64,000 nucleotides of DNA, taken from NCBI RefSeq assembly GCF_000143415.4, contig NW_003314282.1:647221-711220 (forward strand), given 5' to 3'. Shown here in pieces: positions 46,900 to 57,504 of this stretch; positions within the stretch are counted from its first letter, which is position 1, and each line of letters opens with the position of its first letter. A program made the position numbers and the translations under genes. The notes under the pieces are model-generated. The model made no database searches. It had not been told where the DNA came from and worked only from the letters and a program-made list of their open reading frames with translations. This DNA comes from Selaginella moellendorffii. Taxonomy: Eukaryota; Streptophyta; Lycopodiopsida; Selaginellales; Selaginellaceae.

Positions 46900-47836
46900 T
46901 TGCTGGTCTCGCAGCTTCGAGCGGGATTTCTCGCCTTGGGTCGGGCCATGCAAGGTGGCGACTAAGGTACGGAGAGCGTGAAGCTGCATGTGTCGGAGGT
47001 TCTTGGCGACTTGAGTCGTGGAAACACGACCAAGTCTTGGGAACTTTGTTGACTGGTGGAGGACAGTTCGGGACAACATCCCGACAAAGCGAAGTGTCCG
47101 AGGTGGATGGACGTGGAAGACACTATGGGCGCATTTTTGGATCTAGTGACAGGGAAGTGCTGTCACAAAGGGGGCCAGTGGCAGATGGCCGAGTTGGTTT
47201 GCTCGCGGAGGGGATCCCACATGGTTCTTGCTTCAGGGCTAGTCCTTTGAGGAGGTTCGCGGAGGCTTGCAAGTCTTGTGATTGTCGCGATGCCGGCAAC
47301 GGGGGCTCGTATATCATTGAAGGGGGCCAGCGCACTTGTCTAGTGTGGGAGGCAAGGTAGTACGCTCTAGTCTAGAGCTGGAGGAGGCTCACACCTTGCT
47401 TGTTCTACGCCTTGGAGTTTGTTCGCAATGGGCACCGACTTAGTGCTGGAAGTACACTGGGGAGGTAGGCACTCCGAGACACAGCATCACGTCTTGGGGC
47501 GTAACAAGTGGCTTCAGCTTGTGCAGTGGAATCACCTTGGAGGCGAGTGACCCATGAGCGACGCCGGGTCATCGTGCTCGAGTTGGACTGCTTGGCTGCG
47601 ATGACGTCGAGCTAGATCGACATGGTGTTCGTCCGGCTTGACATCATTGTGACCGAGTGGAGGAGTGGCGAGGCGAAGCAGGTGGCTTCAAGCTCCACGG
47701 TGGAGTCACTTGGGAGGTGGACGGCCCAAGAGCAGCGCCGGGCGTTCGCACTCATAGTTTCACTAGTTTCTTCAAGAGTGCGCTCTCAATGTTGTTTTGA
47801 TCCCTTTGGGATTGGGGTAATGTACATATATGTTTA
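46900..47836 (+). mobile_element. Unclassified 937-base insertion nested in element 2
   Basis: DNA that interrupts the RT of element 2, flanked by a perfect 16-base direct repeat of RT sequence. It is GC-richer than most repeats here. Inside, two related segments about 174 bases apart share gtggcttca, gtgga-tcac-t-gga, gacgccgggt-like phrases (about 47,508 and 47,682). It ends GGGATTGGGGTAATGTACAT followed by ATATGTTTA. There is no TG...CA end, no poly-A and no open frame with a known domain. The long target duplication argues for a LINE- or SINE-like route rather than an LTR element. Confidence 0.82.
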
Positions 47837-47852
47837 GCGAATGCTGAATGTA
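47837..47852 (+). repeat. Target duplication of the nested insertion, right copy
   Basis: Second copy of gcgaatgctgaatgta. Confidence 0.88.
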
Positions 47853-48449
47853 GCCTGAGGCAAGGTTCTCATCCACGTACTCTTTGAGGGCCTTAAGCTC
47901 GGACGGGGATAACCCGTAGATAGGCCCCCACGGAGGTGACGCTCCTTCCTGTAAATCAATGGGACAATCATAAGGCCGATGAACAGGAAGTACACTAGCT
48001 TTTTTCTTGTCAAACACATCCCCAAAATCATGATACTTCTCAGGAAGACTGACAGGAGAAACATGCAAAGCAAAAAGAAAAAGAGGTTCTTCATGAAGGA
48101 GTTCTTTCATAGTGATTGTGGAGATAGGAGGAGGGGTACGACTAAATGGAATGATGAAACAAGGATACTGTCCAGTGTAAGATAGAAGAGAGGAAAAAGA
48201 AGAGGATGAAAACATCGTAGAGTCAAGAACAGAATCCCGACTTGAGTTTAGGGAACTTTTCCTGATTTGGACTCGATGAACACCAAGGGAAGCCATGGGA
48301 GATGGTGATGTGGGAGAGATGAGCTGTAAGTCCTTCCAACAAATCTGAGGCTGATGTAGTTGGAACCAAGGAAGACCGAGCACCACAGAGGAGGACTTGC
48401 TGTTGATGATGTTGAAGGCGATATCGGTGACGGTGGACCCGATGTGTAC
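47837..48449 (-). pseudogene. Element 2 region between protease and RT, and the RT N-terminus
   Basis: In the protease frame after a TGA. It reads VVLGLPWFQLHQPQI (the end of the protease-like domain) and later LPEKYHDFGDVFDKKKASVLP, HRPYDCPIDL and ALKEYVDENLASGYIQHS, the standard lead-in to gypsy RT. The nested insertion cuts it after IQHS. Confidence 0.85.
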
Positions 48450-48788
48450 TCAAACGGGCAACGTTTCCCTAAGTCCAGAAGATGGAGACACAAAATGCCT
48501 GCCGATGCCTTCAACCCTCAGATCCCGTATGGTAGGAGAAAGAGGAACGTGATGTCGGGCAGCAAAGTCCGTGTCCATGAAGCAGGAAGTTGCACCTGAG
48601 TCCAGTAGCGCCAAAGCCTTGAGTCCTGATTGTCCGGTGAAAGAAAGGAGACATGGGATGCGGAAGTTGCGGGAATTGGTGGTGGCTTTGATGAAAGGTG
48701 GTGAGGAGCTTGATAAGGAAGAAAAGTGATTTTTATTTGGGGAGTCCAAACAGACAGCTCCTACTCTGTTTGGACAGGGTCGTTTCCC
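48450..48788 (-). pseudogene. Element 2 protease, -1 frame relative to gag
   Basis: Retroviral-type aspartic protease with the active site LLDSGATSCF. The frame has no ATG of its own near its start and overlaps the end of gag; it is entered from gag by a -1 shift at the heptamer at 48,782-48,788. It ends early at a TGA (48,450-48,452), then continues in the same frame. Confidence 0.87.
48744..48788 (-). promoter_or_regulatory. -1 ribosomal frameshift signal between gag and protease of element 2
   Basis: In minus-strand reading order: slippery heptamer G GGA AAC (48,788-48,782) in the correct register to the gag codons TTG GGA AAC; spacer GACCCT (6 bases); stem GTCCAAACAG; 12-base loop holding the gag stop TAG; and a perfectly complementary arm CTGTTTGGAC (48,753-48,744). 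Slipping back one base gives GGG AAA CGA, exactly the protease frame. Every part matches known retroviral frameshift sites. Confidence 0.85.
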
Positions 48789-49732
48789 AACTGCAACAGA
48801 GGTGGACTTTGAGGCAAAGTGAACTCGAACAATCGGGGAGGCTTCCTGGGACACACAGCTGCTTTGTGATTAAGATCAGCACAGTAGAGGCAAAGATTAT
48901 GAGATATTCGACGTTGCCTCTCAGCAGGACTCAACTTCCCTCTAATGAGTCGGGGAGTACCAGAAATATCCATCGGGACCGGAGCAGTAGGTTCAGGACT
49001 ATGCCCCGAAGACTCAAGCTGGGATTCCTGAGTCTGGGACGGAAAAACAGCGGCGCGGCGACTTTCCTGACGACGTTCAAAGAGATGATTGTCACATCGA
49101 ACAGCTTTGTTGATGGCGTCCGACAGGTCCTTGGGATCCTCCATGGTGAGCAATAAATCCTTGACACCGTTGTTGAGGCCGAAACGAAATTGGTCAATCA
49201 GGGCCCGCTCATCCCACTGAGTGTCCAAGGCAAGGAGTTGGAACTCTGCAGCGTAGATCGAGGCAGGACGAGACCTCTGAGAGAGACGTCTCATCTTTGT
49301 GGTAGCAGCCCGAACCCGATCCGTCTCGCCAAAACATGCTTCGAGCTTCTCTTTGAACAATTGAAGATCCATCAGCTCCGGAACCACGACCCCTTTCATG
49401 CTCTTCTCCAGAAGAGGAGAAAACCATGACAAAGCTGCACCCTCAAGCAACGTCCCAATCGCGCTGATTTGAGACTCGGGAGTGGGGTACCGCCGATGTT
49501 GAAGTGCAAAGATCAGCTCCATTTGGTTCAAAAATCCACGAAGCTCCGAACGCTTGCCTGAAAATTTCGCCGGGAAACTCACCTTCGGTTCAGGAACTTT
49601 GCTGGATCCTTGAGCCGAAAGTGAAGCAAGCTCCTGCTGCATGCGAAGAAGGGTCGCCTTCAGCTCGGTATTCTCAAACTGGATTTTTGCAAGGACTTCG
49701 GCAAAGAAATCAGGATGGCTTGGAGACTCCAT
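48761..49732 (-). CDS. Element 2 gag
   Basis: A 323-residue gag. I use ATG 49732 (MESPSHPDFFAEVL); the open frame upstream has no ATG. It has an N-terminal helical part with a possible coiled coil (KIQFENTELKATLLRMQQEL), a retrotransposon gag core (FSGKRSELRGFLNQMEL, GAALSWFSPLLE, FGLNNGVKDLL) and a zinc knuckle CLYCADLNHKAAVC. The TAG stop lies in the hairpin loop of the frameshift signal. Intact in this copy. Confidence 0.9.
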   Translation of the reverse strand: MESPSHPDFFAEVLAKIQFENTELKATLLRMQQELASLSAQGSSKVPEPKVSFPAKFSGKRSELRGFLNQMELIFALQHRRYPTPESQISAIGTLLEGAALSWFSPLLEKSMKGVVVPELMDLQLFKEKLEACFGETDRVRAATTKMRRLSQRSRPASIYAAEFQLLALDTQWDERALIDQFRFGLNNGVKDLLLTMEDPKDLSDAINKAVRCDNHLFERRQESRRAAVFPSQTQESQLESSGHSPEPTAPVPMDISGTPRLIRGKLSPAERQRRISHNLCLYCADLNHKAAVCPRKPPRLFEFTLPQSPPLLQLGNDPVQTE

Positions 49733-49822
49733 TGGCAAGAAGAAAGAAAAGAAAGGGGGAAAAAGCAATCAAATAACCAAAACGAGCTAAAAGAAAAGCA
49801 AAAAGCACAATCTGAATCAAAC

Positions 49823-50208
49823 TGTCAAGACCCCCAACAAGATCAAGACTAGAAAATGCTAAAGACAAAGAGAAAAGCTAGTGAAAACAAAGAAAAGGCC
49901 TTAGACTGGTGTTGATTCAGATTGTGGAGAAATGGAACAAGGCTAACCTATATATACTATAGGTTGATGAAGCTCCACCACTCTTGGATCGAGGACGGCC
50001 TAAATACAGCTGAGGTCGAGGAGGCGCCACATCATCATCAGGAATGTGGCTCGAGACTCAAGAATCGGGAAGTGTCTCGAGAGTCAGGAATAGGGAAGTG
50101 TCTCGAGAGTCAGGAATAGGGAAGTGTCTCGAGAGTCAGGAATGTGGTCTGCAGGTCAGGAATCCGGCGAGAGTCAGGAATGTGGCAAGAATTAGGGGAT
50201 TCCTGACA
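49823..50208 (-). repeat. Element 2 LTR, 5' copy in element orientation
   Basis: 386 bases. It differs from the left LTR mainly by one extra 26-base unit of the gtctcgagagtcaggaat array, plus a few substitutions. Confidence 0.94.
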
Positions 50209-50213
50209 GTTAC

Positions 50214-51557
50214 CCCTCTACCTTGGCTGGCCTAAAAAGTTTGGCAACTCTTCATTATTATAGAAGATTAGTATTGCCTAACAAATGCTGGGTGAATACA
50301 AAAATCTAGAATTGAATGCAATTTATTTTTATAATTTTCATATTTTTATGAAATTGTCCTCTTTTATTTGGCTTGTCTTCTATATAAAAAATATAGTCAT
50401 AATTTTCATATATCTGGACAATATGAACCATCTGTTGTATTATGAGTCTTGATATCTCACTATGTTTTAAAATTTTAAGAACATTAATATATTACTTAGA
50501 CAAAGCAGAAGAAGAATTATAAAGAATAATTTTATTAATATAGATGCAGTATTACTCCAACATATTACTATCTAAGCAAAAGTAACCAGGAATAATTGTT
50601 ATTAATATAGATGTAGGATGGAAACTTAATTATATGGAAGTTTTATAGCACTAAGATTTTAAGAATTTAGTCATGGCTCCATATACTTACATGTCATTCC
50701 CAAGTAAAGAGCCATACCCAAACTTCTATATACCCAATCTTAGATTGCAAGCAAAAGCTACATCCAAGCCTCCTTGAGCAAAGATCCCATGGCAATGGGA
50801 TTTGTAATTATTATCTTTCAAAATCTTGCATTAATTAGTAAAATACACAATGTTTTCTTAAGTAGACTGAAATCCTTCTAAGACATTTAAATTTAAATGA
50901 TAGTCTACCTGTCTACTTATTTGCCAGAATTATTTTTACTTTTGTAATACTTAATACACTTCATAGATTAATATTAAAAAAAATACATCTATTTTTAAGG
51001 GTTTTTTTGTTGGAGCTTTGATCATGGAGCTACATTCTTGATAAGACCAAGCCAACCCAGCCATGTTTGAGCGGTGGAATGTCATCTTGGTTTTAAATTT
51101 AAATCTGATACCTAGATTACAGGAAAATGCATATTGCTGGATCAGTACAGACAAAGGAATGAAGAATTGTCATGTAGGATTGCTCAAAGCAAAACACCCT
51201 GTGATGAGCAGAGGCATGGCTGCCAGGTTCAAGGTGACAGGACACTCACCGCCATAGTCATGGAGCTTGCATACCGAGACTGTGGCTTGGAGAGTGTGCT
51301 GGGAGCTTCAAAACTGTAGCTGTGCAAAAGTTTTACTAGTTTAGTTTATTATAACCTCCCTGTTTATTCTTCGGATTCTCAAGGTTGACGAAGCCGAAAC
51401 ACTTCGACTTTCCATCGGAGTCCCCGGAGTACTCCTCTACTGTACTCCTTCAGTTGATTTTTATCTTTTTCGTTGCTGTCTTAGGTAAAGGTCCGCCTCT
51501 GTCTAATCTAAGACCTAGCCTTAATACACAGGATTTCCCCATCTCTTAGGATCGACT
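50214..51557. other. AT-rich spacer, no gene seen
   Basis: AT-rich up to about 51,380. The last 180 bases, with a pyrimidine-rich stretch, probably hold the promoter and leader of the orphan gene. Confidence 0.5.
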
Positions 51558-53214
51558 ATGAAGCTGGGTGGCGTGGCTGGGGCGGGAGGAGTGATGGGCA
51601 TGGAGGACTGTGTGGTTTGTGTCGATGGCACCCCGGGTGACTGTAGGCGTCTGCCGTGTGCGATGGCGTATACATGGTGCCTGGCTGCCTGGCGGGCTTA
51701 CGAGGAGTCTCCAGGAGGCATCTTGAGAGAAAAGGCGGAGGAGGATCTGCGGGAGTCGCACGCAGTGGCAATTTGTTGTGTGGCCGGACACTTTATGGGT
51801 TCTTGCCTCGGCTCCATGTTCGTCACTGACAACGAGCTCTTCAAGCTCGTTGCTCTCCTCTACTTGTCTCGCCGTCTCCAGCATTCCAGCCGCTTCAAGG
51901 ATTGTGCCCGTTGTCTGGACGGGAGTGGCTGTGATGGCCCCAAGCTTCGTGCTTTCTCTGAGTTTGGTACCTCCCTCGAGGTGAAACTGGCAGAGCGTGA
52001 CCCGAAGCAGCGCCTCACTCATTGTCTGGACGAACTGTGGGGTGAGTCAAACTCTTCTCTTGTTCATCCGATTCGTCTCTGCTTTCGCATTGCAGGTGAC
52101 TGGCGCTCTGTTTTGGACAGCATCTTGCACACGGATTTCGTCTTCCTGATGCCTCCTCGCCATGCGGTAAGCTTGTAAACTCACTTGCATTTATTATTGC
52201 CACCTTATAGGGCCCTGCAACCAGCTTGTTGCTGAAGCAACTTCGAAAGCATATCAAGGCTCTCAAAGGCACTCCCAAGAAGCGGCCGTTATGCAAAGTG
52301 AGGGACAAGGTAGCCTCTCATTACGAAGCCGAATTGGGCCGCAATTGGAGCGCGTCATACAGGCTCCATACTCAAAATGCGTCAAGGGAGTACATTTGGG
52401 GCAGGGACATTGGAGCGACTTGTGGATTACCGTATCCCAATGACGCCGAAGAATGGTCCAGGTATGGTTTTCTCACTGTCGGCCAAGCCGTGGAACTCCT
52501 CAAGGCTGCCAAGGACAACCAGCTCTTGGAGGCCCTGGTCATGGAGCCGCCTCCAAACTCCGTGCTCATTTCCAACATCATGGCAATCCTCGACTGCACT
52601 GAGCATGCCCGGCTATGGTTGGCGAAGTCGAAGCTCCCAGTCTACTACAACTTCCCGCATCTGACATGTAAGTCATTCCTTCCATTCATTTCTCTTTCCG
52701 CCAGGTACCGCTCACTGCAATCGCAGATGCCAAGCTTCGGGATGAGCAATCAACCTCCACTCTTTCTCAAGAGTGTAAATTGGCACTAGAGTCTCCCCTG
52801 GGTTTTGCAGCGCGCATTCCGTCACCTGTGGAGAAGTTTCTGAGGCGTTTGGCTATAGATGCAAACGGGTAAACAAAAATCACACAAACTGGCATTGGCT
52901 AAACCGTGCTTGTGTTGTACAGAGAGTTGCTTGATGACGAGGATGTCTCTGGCTGGTTTGCCGTGCTGCCGGAGGGCTTCAACTCAGGCAAGTTTCTTCT
53001 TCGCCGTCTCCAGATACCGAGAGGTCTGGGAAACGACCTCCAAGACAAGGACTGGCTTCGTCAGGTGGCTCACACAGTCACCCTGCTATCGAAGTGTGAG
53101 CCGCTCGACAAGCTCAGGTATATTCTACGCAGCAATGTACCGCCCAAGGAACACGTCTCCGACTTTGTGCGCACAGCACAAGGCACGTCCGAAATAGACT
53201 GGCCTGAGTGTTAG
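51558..53214 (+). CDS. Orphan five-exon gene, unknown protein of 481 residues
   Basis: Exons 51558-52041, 52096-52166, 52211-52667, 52727-52868 and 52923-53214 join to 481 residues with good splice sites. The first intron (54 bases) also reads open if kept, which would insert 18 residues. I recognise no domain. The N-terminus is Cys-rich (CVVCVDGTPGDCRRLPCAMAY, then CARCLDGSGCDG); the middle is basic (KQLRKHIKALKGTPKKRP) and is followed by helical segments such as VGQAVELLKAAKDNQLLEALV. There is no signal peptide or membrane span. Codon quality and intron structure look like a real gene, although it sits alone among repeats. It could be a lineage-specific gene or a captured fragment. Confidence 0.68.
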
Positions 53215-55831
53215 TGTGCTGCATCGTAGAATACGCAGAATCTACCTTGATATTCCGGATTCCCCGCTAGATAAAAGATTGAACTAAGAAGATCCAGTTT
53301 CTAGTTCCATTACATATCCCCGAGTCTCTGACGAAGGAATCATCTTGAGACGAGAAGGCCAGCGTTCAGCACCACCTTTCGGCCTAGTGCGTTCAGATCC
53401 TTGCCGCCGCCGCCCACCAGGATTTCTCCCCGGGGCTCGCCCCAGGAATTGCTGGATCTCCGCCGCATCTTGCATCGTGCACAGCGGCGAGCTTGATCAC
53501 GCTCCGGGGACTCGTGGAGCATCGTATCGGACCTCGCACTCAAGCGGCTGGTCGTCACGGAGGGGAGGTCGGTCTCTCGCCTCCACCTCGCAAGCGAGCG
53601 TGCCGTGTACCGTGGAGGGCCGGCGCAGCTGGTCGCAACTGGGGGATATTGTTGTAGGTTTTAGAGTTATTGAACTGATTGAACCCTAATTGAAATCACT
53701 CACAATCTGCTTATCAGTCTATTTAAAAGAGCAAGGGTATAAAACCAAGGCTCTTAGGCTATATTTGTTGCATTTTTTTTTTTTCTTGTTTTTGAGTGGA
53801 AGCTTTCCTACTGATTTTGATTTTGAGCAGCTTTCCTTCTCAGATCTATGAAATGAATGGCGTCTATCGTCAGAATTGGGAGGCAGGGCATTCTTCTATA
53901 TCATGGTAGCAGTTTTTTTACTGAACCATATTCTTGCAACGCTTTTCCAATCTTAAGTTTTGGACTGTTCTTGGGCTACAAGATACCCACCTTGGCTGAG
54001 GAAAGCAAAGCTGGACCCATCTGGAACTGGTGGACTTTACACTCCCAGAGTGGCTCCAAGCAAGGAGGGGAAGCACGCTTGATCAGGGAAGAACACTACT
54101 GCCAGAAGAGCTCTACCGCCACCCTTAGATAAATCCGCACTAGGTCGTGAGCATCGTGAGATTATGAGGATGAGGAAGAGGCTCACATGAGCAAACAAAG
54201 ATGTCCAAAACATCCACGAGCTTTTGAGGAAAAAAATCACCTATGATCTTAACAACGTTTTTTTTCCAGGCCTGCAAGTTGAATTATCTTTGGTCTAAAG
54301 AAGAAAAGGTTCAAACTGAGAATCTAACCACAGATACCCGGATATCATGTTTTCCTGAAGGAATCTAGACTAAATCTTATAATTAATTGTTAATAAGTCT
54401 TTAATTCTTTATCACTTTGGCTGCACAAAAACAAGGAGGTTATGGTAGCCATGTTCTTATATCTCCATTTTCTTAGTGTAATTATAACCTTCATTTACTA
54501 TGCACAATGACAATGTTTTGTAATTGTTCTTTACTGCCAAATTAAATGCTAAATTCTTTGGGGGTCTTGTAAAAGACTTTGAGGCTGATCATTAATCATA
54601 ATAAAGCTATATAAAATAAAATTGTTATATACAGTGACTATAATAGATGTGTTTATATTAATATATTGCCAGGGAGCTAATTTTATATCCCTAATGAGGC
54701 TCACCTAAACACATTGTCTATTAACCTTAAATACATGAATTTTATTATATCTGTTTTAACAGATGAGGTAAAGTAGACATATGGATCACAAAAGCTCACT
54801 ACTTATTTATTGATTCGCTTAAGCAAACTTGTAAGTGGTAGTGGATATTCCAGATATATCTTAGGATATTAGAAAATACTATCATCATGATGTTTATAAA
54901 TTACAAACATATTTATAATTTATAAAATTTCTTAAACTTGGTGTAATATTCTATATTTATTCTTTTCATTTTTTTCTCACGATATAAATCCTTGCTCAAA
55001 GAAAAATTGAGTTTAAGAAGAGTAGATTATCATCTCTCTTGTATTTTTTTTTCATTATCTATCTTCTTAATCCAGAACATGTCTGACAAATCTCACATTA
55101 TCATCCGCTCTTTCTTTGCTTTTATTCTGGATTATCCACGAAAAAAAGAGGAGGATTTTTCTTTGACACATCCAACTGCATTGTGAGAGAATTGATTTGA
55201 GTCAGGAATTCTCCTTGTTGCAGGCTCTATAGGCCTTCCTCTCCCCCTGGCACCTTTTCTTTCTTGGATCTCTAGAAACAAAAATCACTTGTTCTTTGTT
55301 TTGTATGCAATGAACCGTTGACATTGGCATGCTTTGCCTCACAGAGTTATGAGAGGTTTCATAGCTCCCTTAGCACAGCCTCATGGGAAAGTTTTCAAGT
55401 GAGCTTAACTTGAGTCAATGAAAGTATAAATTGATACCAACAATCAAAACAAGAACGAAAAACTTGACACCACCAGATTCAGCACTTATGCTGTCAAAAG
55501 ACTTGCTTTATGTATTTATATCCTGTTTTACATCTTCTTGTTAATCTTGTTGTTGCACTTGTTCCTCCTAAAATATTGATCCTCCTTGCGCTGATCTTCT
55601 CTCCTAGAGGAGATTCATAAGCAAGAGTATAATTCAGAGAATCACTAACATCACTGCTGAAAACATTGCTCCCTTCTCAAAGAAGAGCAATATAACCCGC
55701 AAAAGAAAAACAAAGAAAACTACACCACTTTTCATGCTGATTGGAATATACAATCAAAATTCAAACTCAATGATTGTTAGGGCCAGTGTCTAGGTCTCGC
55801 CGAGCGGTAAGACTTATCGACCGATTCAAGC
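53215..55831. other. Intergenic, mostly AT-rich
   Basis: A GC-rich patch at about 53,340-53,640 has overlapping Arg-rich frames on both strands and no known domain; it may be a decayed gene fragment. From 53,700 onward the sequence is AT-rich with no supported gene. Confidence 0.5.
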
Positions 55832-57293
55832 ATGGCTTCTTCACGCATTTCGATCCTATCAGCTCGGTTACCGTCCACAAATCTCAATGTAGGTGGAGCT
55901 TCTCCGATCGAATCAACTATTGCCTTTTTCTTTCTCTCGCAGGGCTCTCATCAAAGTTTGGGAGCGGCAATGATGGACCTTCTTCCAGCGCTCCATAATC
56001 ACTGTAAGAACAGGAGCGCTACTCTTTTAAGATGTTCCAGAGCTGCTGCTGCTACCAACGGAAACTCGGCAGTTTTGATGCAAAAGAAGAAGGAAGAAAA
56101 AGACGACGAGAAAATCGATCAGTCGCCCCGGCATCTCTTTCAGTATCCAGATGGGCCGTCGCAAGCAACGTTTTTTCGATTTGACGATGTGGAAGAAGTT
56201 TCTTCGGCGCTGGCCGAGTATATCGTTCAAGTTTCCAATGAGGCTATCAAGCAGCGAGGTAAGTTCACTTTCGTGCTCTCGGGTGGTTCCATAGTGAAGG
56301 TAACTGAAAGTTCCCTCTTCATCTTCTTCGTTTTTCGTTTTTCATTTCGTTGTGAATGATTTTCTTGCATCCAGGCTTTGCGATTTCTCGCGGAAGGCCC
56401 CGTTTTTCACAGCATTGCTTGGGACAAATGGAATGTTTTCTGGGTGGACGAACGAGTGGTGCCTTTGAACCACGAAGATAGTAATTACAAGCTCGCCAAG
56501 GTGAATGAATTGTGTGCTTTTTTGCACGTTAATTTTTTATTTTTTCTCTGTGATTTTATTTTTCTACAGGACGAGTTTTTGTCCAAGGTGCCAATTCCTC
56601 ACGAACAAATTCATGCAATCCAGAATTTCCACGATGAAAAGGCTGCGGCCCATGCATACGAATCAAAGCTAAGGTTGTTTCTCTATCTTTTGTTCTTTAG
56701 TTCTTCGATGGAAATGGCCTGGACAGGGAGCTTGTGAGGAAGAAAGTGATCGCAACGAAAACCACCAAGAAGTTCCCACGCTTCGACTTTGTAAGTTCGC
56801 TCGTTCGCTGCTCTCCTTCTCAGCTAAATTCAAGATGGTATTTCACAGGTACTCTTGGGACTTGGTCCAGATGGCCATGTCGCCTCGCTATTTCCAAATC
56901 GTCCCTCGCTAGCTGAAGAAAAGCTATGGGTGCTTCCAATATCCAACTCTCCAAAGCCTCCATCGAAACGAATCACAATGACACTTCCATGCATCAACGC
57001 TGCCGAGCATGTAAGTGGTGACGAGGAGATCTCCCAGATTTCATTTTTTTTCTTCTTCTCTACAGGTTGCGTTTGTGGCCTTGGGCTCTGGAAAAGCTCA
57101 TGTTCTTCACAGAGTTCTCGAAAGACCAGCACTCCCAGGCTCGTTACCAGCTCAAATGGTTAGAGTGGACGATGGAAACTTGGTGTGGTTTGCCGACCAA
57201 GGCGCCACTTCGGAGCTCCACCTGGAGAATTGGAACAACGCAAAGCAGTTCCCCTTCTTCGATTTCAAGCAACCCGCGAGCGTTTCAAGCTAA
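55832..57293 (+). CDS. 6-phosphogluconolactonase, probably plastidial
   Basis: Second enzyme of the oxidative pentose phosphate pathway; it hydrolyses 6-phosphogluconolactone. Exons 55832-56299, 56375-56500, 56570-56673, 56727-56790, 56849-57010, 57066-57293 give 383 residues. A 54-base stretch (55,888-55,941) with GTAGGT...TCGCAG ends may be a further in-frame intron, giving 365. Family marks: [62 protein letters not shown] and WFAD near the end. A Ser-rich N-terminal extension of about 100 residues fits a transit peptide and linker. The usual plant length is about 260-330 residues plus transit. Confidence 0.93.
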
Positions 57294-57504
57294 GTCGAAA
57301 ACTTTCCTTTCTTCATCCAACGCAATAAAACTGTTCGTGCTAAGAAGCTCTCCCGAGTTAAAAGAGTGAAGGAATTCACATCGGCTTCCAACGTCATCCT
57401 AAAGTGGCTAGAAGATGAAAGAAAATACAAGTTGTGTGTACCTATTCGTTCGTAGCTTGGCGACTTTGTCTTCGCTGCTCCTGTGAGATCTCTTCTCGTC
57501 GTCG

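Larger units (their letters stand above)
43691..50208 (-). mobile_element. Ty3/gypsy chromodomain LTR retrotransposon (element 2)
   Basis: Full-length element of 6,518 bases on the minus strand. Short LTRs (360 and 386 bases) begin TGTCAAGACC and end TTCCTGACA, with the 5-base target duplication GTTAC (43,686-43,690 and 50,209-50,213). Order: gag, protease, RT, RNase H, integrase, chromodomain. Gag and protease overlap in different frames with a clear -1 frameshift signal. A 937-base insertion (46,900-47,836) splits the RT. Three premature TGA codons break the pol frame at 48,450, 45,055 and 44,752. It shares no close sequence with element 1. Confidence 0.95.

Noticed and set aside
47037..47360. 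107-codon plus-strand frame in the nested insertion
   Set aside because: No known motif, and it overlaps a fortuitous extension of the RT frame on the other strand.
43691..50208. CRISPR-like interpretation of the short repeats in the element 2 LTRs
   Set aside because: Units are adjacent without spacers and lie in LTRs of a plant retrotransposon.
53284..53689. Arg-rich open frames in a GC-rich patch after the orphan gene
   Set aside because: Overlapping frames on both strands are equally open and none matches a known protein; at most a decayed fragment.
55888..55941. In-frame 54-base candidate intron in 6-phosphogluconolactonase
   Set aside because: Not made part of the main model because both readings keep the frame and it falls in the transit-peptide region; noted in the gene entry.
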